Source: Lithodes maja
Taxonomy: Eukaryota; Arthropoda; Malacostraca; Decapoda; Lithodidae
Reading direction: 5' to 3'
Length of the DNA: 64,000 nt
Assembly (NCBI GenBank): GCA_037953745.1
Contig: JBAKBP010007688.1
Span: forward strand, 1 to 64,000
Positions 1 to 11,199 of this stretch are shown piece after piece. Below the pieces are notes generated by a model. The model was not told where the DNA came from. It ran no database searches and saw nothing but the letters and a program-made list of their open reading frames with translations. The translations under genes and the position numbers were made by a program. Position 1 is the stretch's first letter. Every line of letters starts with the position of its first letter.

Positions 1-379
1 CACGATATCCCTTATCCCTCAGACCCTTGGGTAATGGATAGGTGTCTGTCAGGGATAATGCTTCCACACTCTTGCAATCACCATACACACGGATCTTGCC
101 AGTCAACTCCGGTTGCAAACTCACTGGCAACGACCACTCACGATATCCTTTATCCCTCAGACCCTTTTTCCACATGTCGTCTAGCTCTGTTTTCACGACA
201 GGCTGTTGAGCAGGATTTATACGGTAGGGAATTAAACTGAACCTTGCACTGTCTCCAGCCTCCATGTCGGATTCTACCCCGTACATCAGGCCTGGAGAAG
301 CAACAAACATGCGGATGCACTGCCACAGCCTAGTAAACACCTTATCTCGCAGAACAACATGCCTAGTGCCCTCCCACAA
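1..379 (-). pseudogene. Gypsy pol: start of reverse transcriptase (copy A, partial)
   Basis: The minus strand encodes the N-terminal RT segment. It runs from a conserved Asp/Ala/Gly-rich lead-in to the start of a 138-bp internal tandem duplication, fully visible in copy B. The window edge cuts the gene before the catalytic domain. It is in the same frame as the protease ORF at 398-1978 and separated from it by a TAA at 398-400, so a readthrough or repaired Gag-Pol would be one polyprotein. The palm motif with the two catalytic aspartates is not in the window. Confidence 0.6.
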
Positions 380-397
380 CCCAGCCGAGACCGCAGC

Positions 398-1978
398 TTA
401 TAACCTGTAGTCTCCCTCCTTCTCCACCTTCGTCCCTAGAACAGCCAGGTCATGAGAGGGACAATCAGTACCACCTGTGCAGTCACTCCCATAGTTCATT
501 ATTGCTAAGGCTTCCCCGCCGATACCGTACATGCGCACCCCCGCATTCCTTGCGACTACATCTGCCTGCGCAGCATCACCGCTTTTAGCGACATGGCCAG
601 ATACAATCGGTCTATGGTAGGGCTGTTGCATTCGACTAGAGCAGCATTGGGAGGCTATGTGACGACCGGGCACATCCACTCCACAGCCAACCTCATCAAT
701 CTGCTCAATGTCCTCCTTCTGACCACCACCCTTGGCAGCCATGGGTCGACCCTGACCTGACAACCATGTCAAAGCCTCGTCGCCCACCTTGAACCACCGA
801 AACAACGAGGCTAACGGTCTCCTAACAATCAAGTGACCTGCCCGCGGAACATCTTGCACCGCCTGAGTTGTGAGGCTCGGGTGCTCGGCACGACCAGTGG
901 GGTATGAACCGAGCTGGTGTTGGAGCGCTGCACACTGCTGCTCAGGCAGGTGCTCTAGCGCTTCCACAGCCACCAGACTCGTGTCCCCCGCCCACTGCTC
1001 CGCCGAGACATGACAATCCCAACTCTCCTCCACCTGTGCCCTACTGCTCCCCTCTCCTTCTCCTCCTTGGCCGCTGCAGACCAACGCAGGGACAGTAGGC
1101 TGCTCAGGTGGTTGCCTCACAGACTCCTCCAACAGGTTCACATGACATGTTTCCCCGTCCCCGTGTTCGATAGCCCCGTTCCCACAACTCTCCTCCACCT
1201 GGGAACTACTAAGTCGCGGAGTGCCATCACGCCCAACCATGTCACTAGGGGTAATAGGTTCTGGGGCCACTCCGGAGCTCACCTCTGGGTCAAGTACTAA
1301 GCCGCTAAGGAGAGCCGCTGGAGCAAAACTCACAAAACTCCCAACTTTAGCTTGCTCCTTCCGACCGTTCCTCCGCTGGTCTAGAGACTGAGGAATAGGC
1401 TGTGACACTTTGGATGCACGAGATCGGGTGACAACACACGCCCTCTGCTGTCGTTGACACCTCTCGACCAACTCCTGCCCCTCCCTACTCACGTCGGCCG
1501 CCCTCTCGGCACCGACTAAGGGTGGAACCTCAAAAGCAGGTACCGCAAAGTCGTTGCCGAGAAGACGGTCGACGCCCTCTACTGGCAGTTTCTCCACGAC
1601 ATCCAACTCTCGTGTCACACCTTCTACCTCCAGCTCCACTCGGACCAACGGGTATGACTTTGTAGCATTGATACCCTGCACCACAACTACCCGTGCCGCG
1701 TTTATAGGTTTGCCTGTAAAGTTTTTCATCAATGTCAAGGAAGCACCCGTATCACGCAAAAATTCTACTCCATGCTTGCAACCAGCCCAACTCACGCAGC
1801 CGCGCCCTCTATGGTCACAAAAAGTATCCCGGACAGGTGTCAAGCCTTCCGGATACTTCTTCACTGGCAGTGCTCCAGCCTCTGAACATTTACCCCGGGC
1901 AAACGCAGACGACTTCAAAGACACTCCAATGTTGCGAGCCAAAGACACGACTGCTGTAGGTAGCTTGCTAGGACAGGA
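398..1978 (-). CDS. Gypsy pol: retropepsin-type aspartic protease with long linker (copy A)
   Basis: This 526-codon open stretch follows an in-frame TGA (1979-1981). Near its N-terminus it carries the retropepsin active-site signature LRDTGASLTLM (catalytic Asp in DTGAS). About 70 residues later comes the flap/C-lobe region ending in DRLLGNDF, comparable to the second conserved block of Gypsy proteases (LLG-D). The protease cleaves the Gag-Pol polyprotein in the virus-like particle. A low-complexity, charge-rich linker of about 350 residues follows and is much longer than usual before an RT. No natural ATG fits the frame start, as expected for a protease made as part of a polyprotein. An identical ORF lies at 21084-22664. 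Confidence 0.75.
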   Translation of the reverse strand, partial: SCPSKLPTAVVSLARNIGVSLKSSAFARGKCSEAGALPVKKYPEGLTPVRDTFCDHRGRGCVSWAGCKHGVEFLRDTGASLTLMKNFTGKPINAARVVVVQGINATKSYPLVRVELEVEGVTRELDVVEKLPVEGVDRLLGNDFAVPAFEVPPLVGAERAADVSREGQELVERCQRQQRACVVTRSRASKVSQPIPQSLDQRRNGRKEQAKVGSFVSFAPAALLSGLVLDPEVSSGVAPEPITPSDMVGRDGTPRLSSSQVEESCGNGAIEHGDGETCHVNLLEESVRQPPEQPTVPALVCSGQGGEGEGSSRAQVEESWDCHVSAEQWAGDTSLVAVEALEHLPEQQCAALQHQLGSYPTGRAEHPSLTTQAVQDVPRAGHLIVRRPLASLFRWFKVGDEALTWLSGQGRPMAAKGGGQKEDIEQIDEVGCGVDVPGRHIASQCCSSRMQQPYHRPIVSGHVAKSGDAAQADVVARNAGVRMYGIGGEALAIMNYGSDCTGGTDCPSHDLAVLGTKVEKEGDYRL

Positions 1979-3355
1979 TCATGCAAAATGCCCCTTCTCG
2001 TGACAATGAAAACACTCTAACTCCCCCTTGGGCTTCCCTTGAGGTGGGGAAGGGCCCGGACCCTTCTTAAACGGGACGGTATTAGGTTTATGGTCAGACT
2101 TAATATCATTGCTCTTGTTTTTATGGTTATATGGTTATATGGTGTATCACTGACTCGGGGGGGTGGAGTGTTGCGCCCCTTGTTACCTGCATCGTTCCGT
2201 TGTGCAGACCCGCACCCACGAATCAGCGATAGCCTAAGGTCAGCCATCTCAGCTGCCTCCTGTAGAGTTTTAGGTTTTTTCTCTTTGAGGTTCAAAGTCA
2301 GGTCGCCGCCTGTGCACTTAAAGAACTGCTCGAGAAGTATCAACTGTTTTATCTCATCAAACGTCGTTGCCTTCTCCGATCTCAGCCAATTCCCAAAAGC
2401 GTCAGACAGTTCCCGGGCATGTTCAAGAAAGGTGCACTCACGACCCTTCGTAACACCCCGGAACTTCAACCTATATGTCTCTGGTTGTAACTCGTACGCC
2501 CGCAGAACAGCTTCATTCAGTTCCTCATAATCGACGCAAGACTCCAAGGGCAACGCATCATATGCCTTGAGTCCTTTGCCAACAACCTAGAGGAAACAAG
2601 GGCTGCCCACTTAACCTCGGGCCATTGGTGCTTCCGGCACTTCTTCTCAAAACGTAGGAAAAATTCAGTGACACCCGACTCATCAAATGCAGGGACTAAC
2701 TTAATAAGGTGCGATAAAGACTGCTCAAGACCTCGATTCCCAGAACCGAGACGCTGCCCTGTCGACTCCACCCTAGACTTCTCAAGATCTCTGTCTGCAC
2801 AGTACTTCGTAGCCTCAATCTTAGCCATCTCAATCTCAGATTCATGCTTTCGTTGCTCAAGCTCATGCTTTCGTTGCTCAATCTTAGCCAACTCAAGCTG
2901 GAAGATCATCTCTGCAGTTAAACCTTGAGGAGGAGGAGATGCAACAATTAGAGACCCACCCAAGTGCAAACCACGCTGCCAGTGACTATCGGCCTGCAGG
3001 AACGTACCCGGCTCCGGAGCCCGAGGGGGCGCCATGGTAGGAGTCGAGTGAAATGGGGGCTGGGCCGAAGGTGCCCCAGCTCCCGCTCCACCCGAAGCCC
3101 CCAGGCCACCAGGTCACCTCTCGTCATGCTGCTAGTGCCCACATGACCCATGACCGTGGCCAAACACTGGAGACCATACCGATCAATCCCCGACACCCGG
3201 TCAACAGTAATAGGTATCTCCAGAAACTTCCTTGCATCCTCCTCACTAGTTATTACTCTAATACCTTCTAACAAACCCCGCTGCTGCACCTCAGAGTCTG
3301 CTTCCCGTACTGTGTCCTCACTGTACATTGATCCGTCGTTCGACATAGTGTCCAC
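1979..3355 (-). pseudogene. Gypsy gag (copy A), frame-broken, with zinc knuckle
   Basis: Reading on the minus strand: an N-terminal segment starts at 3355 (MDTMSND). A region from about 3035 is rich in EQRKHE repeats, a likely coiled coil. A capsid-like segment (about 2570-2210) has the order LKAYDAL, AVLRAYELQPETYRLKFRG, EWxR-like and LILLEQFF, which resembles SCAN-type Gag of some Gypsy elements. Then comes a CCHC knuckle, CFHCHEKGHFA-stop-SC. Frames change near 3040, 2575 and about 2100-2160, and a TGA falls inside the knuckle at 1979-1981. All these lesions are also in copy B, so they predate the separation of the copies. Gag would form the particle shell. Confidence 0.7.
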
Positions 3356-3632
3356 CGAAAATTCTCAACGTTTATATAAAAAAAAAAGTACCTAAACTCT
3401 CATGTAGCACTATTCACTCAAAAATATAAAATGCTCGAAGACAACTCAAGTGCTATACTACGTTGCCAAAAAAAAAATTCCACGTGTCCAAAGTATTCCT
3501 CAAAAACAAATGTCCAACAATCCTGCAATTCTTCCTTAGATACCAGGCAAGGTCATTATTTGTTATTACTGCAATAATCAACAAATGGATCCTGGTTTCT
3601 ACTAAAATAAGATACTGGACAAGGTCGCCATT
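3356..3632 (-). other. Gypsy 5' untranslated region and primer-binding region (copy A)
   Basis: This stretch lies between gag and the LTR on the minus strand. Directly inside the LTR edge the minus strand reads AATGGCGACCTTGTCCAG, the expected place for a tRNA primer-binding site. I did not match it to a particular tRNA. The rest is A-rich leader with no ORF. Confidence 0.4.
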
Positions 3633-5713
3633 TGTTACGACCGGGGCTACGAATAAAACAAGGGCACTTAATGATTGGACTAGTAATAGGGCACTACTGT
3701 ATGCAACAATGGTACGCTAGATCCAAACCCTTGAACTTAAATGCCGGCTAACAAAAACACCTATACCCTCCAAAGTTAATCTGCGATAATGGGGTATCCT
3801 TAACTGGGCATAAATGTACTCTACTTCAGGCTAACCCACACTGGTATAGCCTGATAACAAACAAGATGCAAGTTACGTTAAAATGCATAAAAGGGAAGCT
3901 ATGGAAAGGTCAATTAAATCACTGCAAGATTTAATACAATAAAAAGATGCTTCAATACAGTTACTCTAACCAACAATAAACTCTTCACTCCTATCTGAAA
4001 GAAAGTGAAGTCTAGTCCTACAGCATAGACCTGGAAACTTCTGAAGAAAGTCTGATGCTCATAAGATGCTCGTATCTTAAATTATATAAAGGCAGGAGGC
4101 AGGACACCACATGTGTAGACTGAATACACTAAAAGATAGGACATATAATGTTAACTGACACGGGAATACTATAAATGCGCAACGGCAGTAATGCTCGACA
4201 CTAAAAGAAATACTTCCTCATCAACGAAACAGTCTGCTATGGTTGTGCAACTCAACAACAACCTAGACTAATAAATGCCGTGAATAATAATGCATACATA
4301 TCATAAAGAGTTCATGTTCTAACTAGTGTCTGCTCGGCGAATAAAGTCTAGCTGGGATATCAAGGTTAGGAAACTGTGGCTGAGCAAGACTGGCTCATAG
4401 CCTAGCGTTGTCCTTAAGGCGGTATGTTTAAAGTTACGTTAATGACGGGGATGCTCTCTTGGTAGATCCAGATCTCAAGTATCTGGTTCTACCCTGGCGA
4501 TCCCTCTAAAGTCAAGCAAAGAGGCAGCACTGTGTTCTAAGGTAGTAGGCAAATGCCCTCTTACAACACGATGCTGCACTCGCAAAAGGCACAACCAAAA
4601 GGACAACCTAGGCTACCACAGAAACCGTCGAAGTCGTGTAGGTATAAGCAAACCATACACACATCGCTGACAACGACAACATAAGCCTTATCCCAGTCTA
4701 GCATTAAATAACCCAGCAGAGCACTAACTCAATAATGGAGACACACACCGAGTTCTTAACCTCTACTAACTAAGAACCCTCAAACCTATTCTAATTACAT
4801 GTAAATATCTCAGAGAGCGACGCACATAATACGATGGGCCGATATGAAATTGTGTGCAGAACCCAAAGGGAGTGTTGTGACGTTAAAAGATTAGAGGAAT
4901 GAAAGAGAAGAAGTTGAGGAAGAGAGACAGTATCAGAATGGTGGAGATATGGGGGACAGCGGTACAAAGGATGTTAGTCATGTGCGTCCCTAGCCTGCTC
5001 TGAAGAGGGTAGCTCCTCGGGACCCCCAGGATCCCACAAAGGCATGGTGGTCGGCCAATCACAGGCCGATACGTCACAAGGCAGCAGGCCTCCATGACGC
5101 GCCAAGAACCACCAGCCAATCAAGAGGCGGTAGAAGGCACGCGCGCGAGCCTCCGAGCAGGGGAGGCAGCACATGTATACGCACGCACACACTACCACCT
5201 CACTGCCTATATTGTTCTCTCTCCTTAACTATACACAATGCATGTTATATTCTATTCATAATATAAAATACTTCCCATTGTCACAGACGAAAATAAAGAC
5301 CACCACTGGACTGTCAGTAACAATGCAAGTACTATGAAAGAAAGAACAACATTCTCTGATAACTGTAGCCCACTTCACTGCCCTGGCGAGCGCTAGCGGC
5401 TAACGGGAGGCGATTCTGCCAACGCTGGTAGGCGTCACACCCCGCCCAAGATATGGGACGCTCAACATTAGGCGAGCACTATATCTGACAAGGCAGTACG
5501 CCGACAAGACCCGCCACAACCAGCCACTCCGCCAGAAATGAAATGCAAAGCTCAATCATAAATAAAACACAACATTTCAGCATAAATAAAATCTTATAAC
5601 CCCTCCCAAACATAATAGTATAATTTTAGCCTGCTATGCTCCCAGAGCGAGCTTCACAGAGCCCATCCTACTAAGTGAAAGACAGGTTCAACTTAAGGAC
5701 TTTAGCTATAACA
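3633..5713 (-). repeat. Gypsy long terminal repeat (copy A), about 2.1 kb
   Basis: On the plus strand it begins TGTTACGACC and probably ends GCTATAACA, giving 5-bp inverted termini TGTTA/TAACA. The inner edge is well placed next to the putative primer site. The outer edge is an inference because copy B is cut at 26351. The part near 5030-5170 (U3 side for the minus strand) has two CCAAT-type boxes (CCAATCA), TACGTCAC and CATGACGC, consistent with a Pol II promoter. No ORF in it is credible. Confidence 0.5.
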
Positions 5714-5777
5714 TTGGCAACTTACAATTAACTATCAAAAGAAAGATTTTTTTTTTTTTTTTTTTTTTTAATTTTAA
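5714..5777. other. Short spacer with poly(T) run and TTAA target site
   Basis: A T-run of about 22 bases is followed by TTAA at 5774-5777, the left target-site copy of the piggyBac element. A poly(T) run on the plus strand may be the tail of a minus-strand retrocopy, but nothing else of it is recognisable. Confidence 0.5.
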
Positions 5778-5969
5778 CCCTTCAACCCCGGGTGGTACAC
5801 GTGTGTACCATTATGTTTTGACCCGAGGAACCCGGGTGGTACAACATTGTACCATTGCTTGCGTATGTGCTTTTGAATGGCGCGCGTAAACATTTCGTTC
5901 CGTGGTCGCTAGGCGACGCCACCAGACACCATGTACGCCACCAAAACAGTCTCAACCTTGCCGCCAACA

Positions 5970-7045
5970 TGGATACTAGCCCAAAAAGTGATTCCCCTGT
6001 GTCCGATTCCATGCTCCCTTCGACGCCTGCCCAGGTTCGTCGCGCCCTAACGCAAAGGCACGTACAAGATGCGTTGACTCCCGGAGGTATTGAAATAGCT
6101 TTGAGGAGTTATGAACGTGGTGAAGGACAAAATAGTGTTGATGACTTGGGCAGTGATAGCTCCGAGTCTTATCAGTCGCACTATAGTGAAGATTTAGACG
6201 ATCTAGACGAAATTCATCAAAGAGACGCGCAATTTGTTGGATTTGAGCATGACGATGATAGTGATGATAGTACTGAACGTGATATAGTTGTGCAAGGTGA
6301 TGAGAGTGTAGTGAGAGTGAGCGAATGGGACAGCACTAGGTCGACTACCAAGTTTAGGTTGAGTGACACGACACCTAGCCCTTCGCCAGCTAAATCCCCA
6401 TTCAAGATACGTTTTTATAAGAAGCAAGTTCTTGAAAAGGCGGCCGCGGAAGCCAGGAAAGAGGCCCTAAAACTTGTTGAGGGAGCAGTGCGTGAGGGTG
6501 CCAGTGAGGGTGAGGGTGAGGTTGACCCGCCATTGTCTTCCTTATCTACCCACGCCACCCAAGTTGCCCTGAGGCGCCCGCCATTCTTCCCCACCACCAC
6601 CAGCACTGCCTACGGTTGAGGACCCCCCACTTTCGGCCTATTTACCCCCTATTTCCCCCGAGAGGAGACATACTACAGTACTAAAGAAAAGGGAAAAGGG
6701 AGAAAATATGTGAAAAAAGGAGCTACAAGTAGGCGCTCTTTGTTCGAGGCTCCCGCGGCTTCCACCCCTGCCGGTCCCAGCCATACGCCCCCGCAAGTTT
6801 CCCCAGGGTCCACCCCACCTCTCCAGCCTACAACAGAGGTTCCTGACGATGTATTTGACCTCGCATCCATACCTGCACCTACAGACCCTGAACCAGTGCT
6901 GTCTACCACTCGTCGTAGGCCAAGGAGCCCCGAACCTCTGCATGAAGGTGACAGAGCCTCACCTGCCACTCCTTCCCCACCTCGCCGACCTACACGCCGC
7001 CCACGCATCATTCGTTCCCCGCGAGATTATGAGGGGGGGGTCTGA
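5970..7045 (+). pseudogene. piggyBac transposase, N-terminal region (one stop codon)
   Basis: One reading frame runs from ATG 5970 (MDTSPKSDSP) to a TGA at 7043 and is interrupted only by a TGA at 6617-6619, a plausible CGA-to-TGA change. The protein is acidic and Ser/Asp-rich (residues about 60-130), then basic and Pro/Ser-rich, typical of the disordered N-terminus of piggyBac transposases. At 7030-7037 a run of eight G shifts the frame. The next acidic stretch (GHLTDDSGHDYM, about 7055-7160) continues in the +1 frame, and a second shift between about 7160 and 7260 returns to the core frame. Confidence 0.65.
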
Positions 7046-7228
7046 AGATGAAGGGCACCTCACAGATGACTCTGGCCATGATTACATGGGTCCACCGTCA
7101 GGGCAAGATGACGGCTCTGACGACAACGACGATGACTTTATGGACATCGACGACCCTCAACCCAGACGCCTGGCCGCCCTGGCCGCCGGGCTGGGCCTGG
7201 GCGCCGTCGCGCTCCTGGCCGCCCTAGG

Positions 7229-8869
7229 GTGCGCGCCGCCAAAGTTCGTGGGCGTGCTGCCCCAGCTGCAGCTCCTCGTCAGCGTCGCCAGCAGGACCCA
7301 TTTTATATTTTCAACTGGCAGGATGTGGCTGCTGATGAAGTGAATGTCCCTGATGTAACCCCTTTTGATGAGGTACAGGAGGGTTCAGGAGTTACCCCAA
7401 GGTTTCCCGCAGGCCCCAATGCTCCACCACATGAGCTTTTTGAGGCATTTTTTGATAAGGAGGTTACTCAGTTTGTCATAGAGGAGACAAACAAGCACCA
7501 CCAAATCCAGGTGAACTTTTTTGGCAAGGTGACCAAGGGCCACATGAAGCGGTGGACCCCAGTGACTCATCCCGAGTTCATGGTGTTCCTGGCAATCACC
7601 ATGCTAATGCCTCATGTAAAGAAGCACAGGTTGGCTGACTATTGGATCACCAAAGATCTGATATCCACCCCTGCCTTCGGGAAATACATCTCTCGGGACC
7701 GGTACCTCGACATCCTCGGAGCGCTCCATCTTGTCACCAACACCGACATGCATCTCTCTGACAAGCTGTGGAAGATTAGAACGTTGTACGAGATGATGCG
7801 AGAACATTCCATGTCATACTTCACGCCCTTCTGCAACGTCTGTACTGACGAGTCTCTTGTGCTGTTCCGGGGAAAGCTGAGCTTCAGGCAGTACATCCCC
7901 TCAAAGAGACATCACTTTGGTATAAAGTTCTTTGTACTGTGCGATTGCCAAACTGGCTATGTCCTGGACTTCCTGGTCTACAGCGGGAAGGAAGGGGACG
8001 TGGAAATAGACCCCCTCATTGGCTTTGGCGGAGCAGTGGTTCAAGCCATGATGAACCGGTACTTCCAGAAGAATCACGTCCTCTACACGGACAACTACTA
8101 CACGTCCCCCACTCTCTCAAAGTACCTCCATCAGCGCAAGACGGGGACTGTAGGCACAGTTAGAGCGAAAAGGAAGGGCATGCCAACTTTCCCTCCTAAA
8201 ACCAAGAAAGGCGATGTCTTCAAGAAGAAGTCGGGACCCATTCTGGCTATCCACTGGCACGACCAGCGGAAGGTCAACCTCCTGAGCACTGTCCACAAGG
8301 GGGAAATGGTTGAGACTGGCAAGGTGGATCGCCGCACCAAAGTCAGGGTGACCAAGCCCGATGCTGTAATGGACTACAACATAAATATGAGGCTGGTGGA
8401 CAAGTCCGACATGCAGATAGGCTTCATCGACTGTCTGCGTACCTCGTGCAGATGGTACAAAAAGTTCTTTCTGCACATGGTGGACATGTCAATGCTGAAT
8501 GCCTACAATATCTACAGGCTTCGGAATCCGCGCACACCCAGGAAGTTCAGTAGCCTGCGGAGGTTCCAAAAACAGGTGTTGGTGGAGCTCCTGGACAGGT
8601 ATGCTATGCCACAGAGGGCAGTGGCACAACCTGTGCCCCCCGTTCAGGGCCGCATGCAGTGTGCACAGTATCTAAATGTGCACAAGCTCGGTTACCTGCC
8701 TCTGGATCGAGATGGAGTCACCATTAGCAGAAGGCGGTGCCATGTCTGCTGGAACAGCCAGGTGAGGCCGAGGAAGCAGAAAAAGACCACCATGCAGTGT
8801 GTGGAGTGCCAGGTGTCACTATGTGCTATACCGTGCTTTGCTGAGTACCACACCAAGCAGGAGTACTAA
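7229..8869 (+). CDS. piggyBac transposase catalytic core and C-terminal cysteine-rich domain
   Basis: The 546-codon ORF matches the DDE_Tnp_1_7 (piggyBac) family, which excises and inserts at TTAA. The three catalytic aspartates are visible: CTDESLV (codon at 7847, D207), YTDNYYTSP (8090, D288) and MRLVDKSD (8399, D391). The core is followed by a C-terminal zinc-binding tail of the form C-x2-C ... C-x2-C ... C-x4-C ... H (about 8740-8850), which in this family binds the terminal repeats. No stop or frameshift occurs within the core. The ATG at 7229 is probably internal, since the true start lies at 5970. The N-terminal breaks make an active full-length product unlikely, but the core itself looks young. 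Confidence 0.85.
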   Translation: MRAAKVRGRAAPAAAPRQRRQQDPFYIFNWQDVAADEVNVPDVTPFDEVQEGSGVTPRFPAGPNAPPHELFEAFFDKEVTQFVIEETNKHHQIQVNFFGKVTKGHMKRWTPVTHPEFMVFLAITMLMPHVKKHRLADYWITKDLISTPAFGKYISRDRYLDILGALHLVTNTDMHLSDKLWKIRTLYEMMREHSMSYFTPFCNVCTDESLVLFRGKLSFRQYIPSKRHHFGIKFFVLCDCQTGYVLDFLVYSGKEGDVEIDPLIGFGGAVVQAMMNRYFQKNHVLYTDNYYTSPTLSKYLHQRKTGTVGTVRAKRKGMPTFPPKTKKGDVFKKKSGPILAIHWHDQRKVNLLSTVHKGEMVETGKVDRRTKVRVTKPDAVMDYNINMRLVDKSDMQIGFIDCLRTSCRWYKKFFLHMVDMSMLNAYNIYRLRNPRTPRKFSSLRRFQKQVLVELLDRYAMPQRAVAQPVPPVQGRMQCAQYLNVHKLGYLPLDRDGVTISRRRCHVCWNSQVRPRKQKKTTMQCVECQVSLCAIPCFAEYHTKQEY

Positions 8870-8990
8870 CTAATAATCATAGTGAAAGTACCAAAGAGTG
8901 ACAATATGTATGTATATAGGCAACAAGTGGAAACAAAACAATGTATTGTGATAAAAAAGTCATGTATTATGAAAACATAAATAAATAAGT

Positions 8991-9093
8991 CCTCGGGTTG
9001 TCCCTCTCACAGGGAATAGGTCCGCTTGGGGGCATTCTGTGTATGGCCACCCTCGTAAGGGGAGTAAGGCGTCGGGCAATGGATGGGATGGAT
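8991..9093 (+). mobile_element. 5'-truncated SINE (3' 103 bp), RTE-tail type
   Basis: This segment matches the last about 95 bp of the full SINE at 29584-29958 (starting CTCGGGTTGTCCC, ending GGCGTC-GGCAAT) and has a GATGG-rich tail. It is flanked by the 10-bp target-site duplication ATAAATAAGT (8981-8990 and 9094-9103), direct evidence of LINE-driven insertion into the piggyBac 3' region. Confidence 0.75.
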
Positions 9094-9103
9094 ATAAATA
9101 AGT

Positions 9104-9643
9104 GAAAAAAGACACAATAAATTGTATATAAAACTAACAAAGCATATAACTAAGTGAAAGTGACACATGACATAATATTAGATGGCCAAAGTATAATAAA
9201 CACCTGTGATAACAAATAATCAGTGCCTAATATAACAATAACCTACCTCAATGACTAATAAAATGTACTGTATCAAGTGAAAATGAGCATTATCAGTGAC
9301 AGTGACACTCTCTAAAGCATATTTATCAAAGTGAAAATGACACAACACCCAATACTTGATGGCCAAAGTACAATAAACACCTGTGATAACAAAGAATCAG
9401 TGCCTAATATAACAATAACCTACCTCAATGACTAATAAAATGTACCGTATCAAGTGAAAATGAGCATTATCAGTGACAGTGACACTCTCTCAAGCATATT
9501 TAACAAAGTGAAAGTGACACACAAACTAATATTAGATGGCCAAAGTATAATAAACACCTGTGATAACGAATAATCACTGCCTAATATAACAATAACCTAC
9601 CTCAATTACTAATAAAATGTACCGTATCAAGTGAAAATGAGCA
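9104..9643 (+). repeat. 177-bp tandem repeat array, left part (about 3 units)
   Basis: The phrase GATGGCCAAAGTA recurs at 9181, 9358 and 9535, a period of 177. Each unit has GTGACAGTGACACTCTC, AAACACCTGTGATAA and CTAATAAAATGTAC blocks. The array resumes after the DIRS insertion at 17766 in the right phase, so the DIRS copy sits inside one repeat unit. Confidence 0.85.
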
Positions 9644-9944
9644 ATTTGTTAGTAGTCTTGGCAAATCCAACGTCAAGGCTATTAACCTAATTGCAATGAC
9701 GACTTGTCTATTTTGACTGCTATGTCGTCATTTCAACCGCGGTTAAAAGGAAAACGTCTAGAGTCTACTCCTTATCTTGCTCTAGGAGACGTTGTACATT
9801 AACCAAAACTACCACCGACGGTGAAAAAAGCATAGAAGAGAAGAAAAAGGGGTTTACCTTAGTTACCGCTTAAGGCCCATCCCGTGTTCCGTCATGTGCA
9901 GATCCCTGTCGAACGTGCGCATGAGCGACCCTCTCTTGTTATCA
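9644..9944 (+). repeat. DIRS c1 left inverted terminal repeat
   Basis: It starts ATTTGTTAGTAGTCTTGG and ends at the TTATCA that closes CTCTCTTGTTATCA. The reverse complement matches 17418-17718 almost base for base, and 60826-61126 in copy c3 is nearly the same. It is followed by a G/T-rich leader with no credible ORF. Confidence 0.9.
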
Positions 9945-11199
9945 TTTTTTCACGCGCTCCATTGAATGAAGTCGCTTTTGTTGTGCTCCTTTAATTCACC
10001 CTGTTTAGGTTAGTTTCGGCTTTTCTGGCCTTCTTTTTTGTTAGACAGATGTTACGTGATCTAGGGCACACGTAAATGGGCTCCTAAGTGTGTATAATGG
10101 AGACGCGTGTGGAAATAGCTTACCGAAGGTACGGGGGCGCCTGGCGTTCCTCGTATATGTTTTTCATTCTTTCTCTTTTCATATTCTTTTTTCCTGTTAG
10201 TCTGGGCATGGTTTAGCTTTTAGCTTCATTTAGCCTAGCTCGTTTTCTCATTCAGGAATTGCTATGCCCCTATGAGTTCTCATTTTTTTCATAGCCTAGG
10301 TGTACAGTTGGTTCACAATATGAGATTTCGTGGTGGCGGTGCTGTTTGTAGGGTTTGTGTCGGCCGCATAAATAGCGTTATTCCCGAGTCCCCCCTTTCG
10401 AGCCTTCACTGTGTCTCAAGGGCCTGGGCGCTTGGTGGTTCGTGATATCCAGGGGTACCCCACGGGGGCCTCTCCCTCACACCACAGGGTTTTTCGCCCC
10501 TGACACATTCTCTACTCACGGCTAGGCCACCCTTTTTCTCGCCAGTTTCATTTATTGGTTTTTGTGTTCCCTTCCTGTTTTCACCTCCATCCTTTCATAG
10601 CCTTTTGCCCAATCCTGGGGTACCCCACGGGGGCCCCTGTTTGTGCAAAACCACCCAACCTGCCACTTCTCCTCATGGGCTTTGCTCTATCTCTGTGGGT
10701 TGGGTGGTTCCTGGGGGATGTGCCTCCTCTCCCCTGGTGTGTCTTCCTTGCCTCTCCCTTGACCGGTTTAGTCAGGATATTATCAAGGAAGGCACTGCTC
10801 AGCTTGATGGTCATCGTCGCTTGGAGTTCATAAGGAGTTGACGCTTGTTTGCGGGCCTTTTTTGGTTTTCCTAGACGCTCCTCTCGCTTTTTCGGCACCG
10901 GACCATCTCGGCCGGTCCCGCAAATTTGCGGTGTGCTCGATTCGGTCCTCTGGGACATTTCGGCTCCCCACAAATTTGCGGAGATCGCTGGGGGGTCCCG
11001 CGGAGATGTGGGGGGGTTGTGTCGGTACGGTTATACCTCCATTGGCCCGCAAATTTTGCGGTTATAGTTGGCTTTCACTGTTGACCTTTTTTATGTCATA
11101 TTGTTGCCTGATACTATATTGGTGTATGCACATTACTGGTGTTATAGGCCCTGCATGTAAGATGTTCAGTGGTGGTTAACACTTTCTCCATCTTTGCAG
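9945..11199 (+). promoter_or_regulatory. DIRS c1 5' leader with repeated palindromes and a splice acceptor
   Basis: This 1.25-kb leader carries the 10-bp palindrome GGGGTACCCC twice, each time followed by ACGGGGGCC (near 10453 and 10617). The 14-bp palindrome CCGCAAATTTGCGG appears three times in full or near-full form (about 10917, 10969, 11044). It ends with a pyrimidine tract and a 3' splice-site-like TCTTTGCAG at 11191-11199. The same layout is kept in c3 (61127-62381); c2 retains only the last part. It may hold the promoter or packaging signals; that is inference. Confidence 0.55.

Larger units (their letters stand above)
1..5713 (-). mobile_element. Gypsy-type LTR retrotransposon, copy A (truncated by window edge)
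   Basis: Minus-strand order is LTR, gag, zinc knuckle, aspartic protease, start of reverse transcriptase; the rest of pol lies outside the window. The same sequence recurs at 20687-26351 (copy B, offset 20686) with very few differences by eye. Both copies share the same frame breaks, so this family was probably already defective when it spread, or the two copies come from a segmental duplication. Copy A lacks the 330-bp MITE found in copy B and so supplies its empty site. Assignment to Gypsy/Ty3 rests on the protease and RT motifs and on a Gag region resembling SCAN-type capsids. Confidence 0.85.

Noticed and set aside
5855..5969. Earlier ATG of the piggyBac N-terminal ORF
   Set aside because: The 5855 start would put coding sequence very close to the left terminus and adds residues with no conserved feature; ATG 5970 is preferred, although this is not certain.
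9104..9643. CRISPR-like array
   Set aside because: The 177-bp units are whole-unit tandem repeats without unique spacers, in eukaryotic transposon context.
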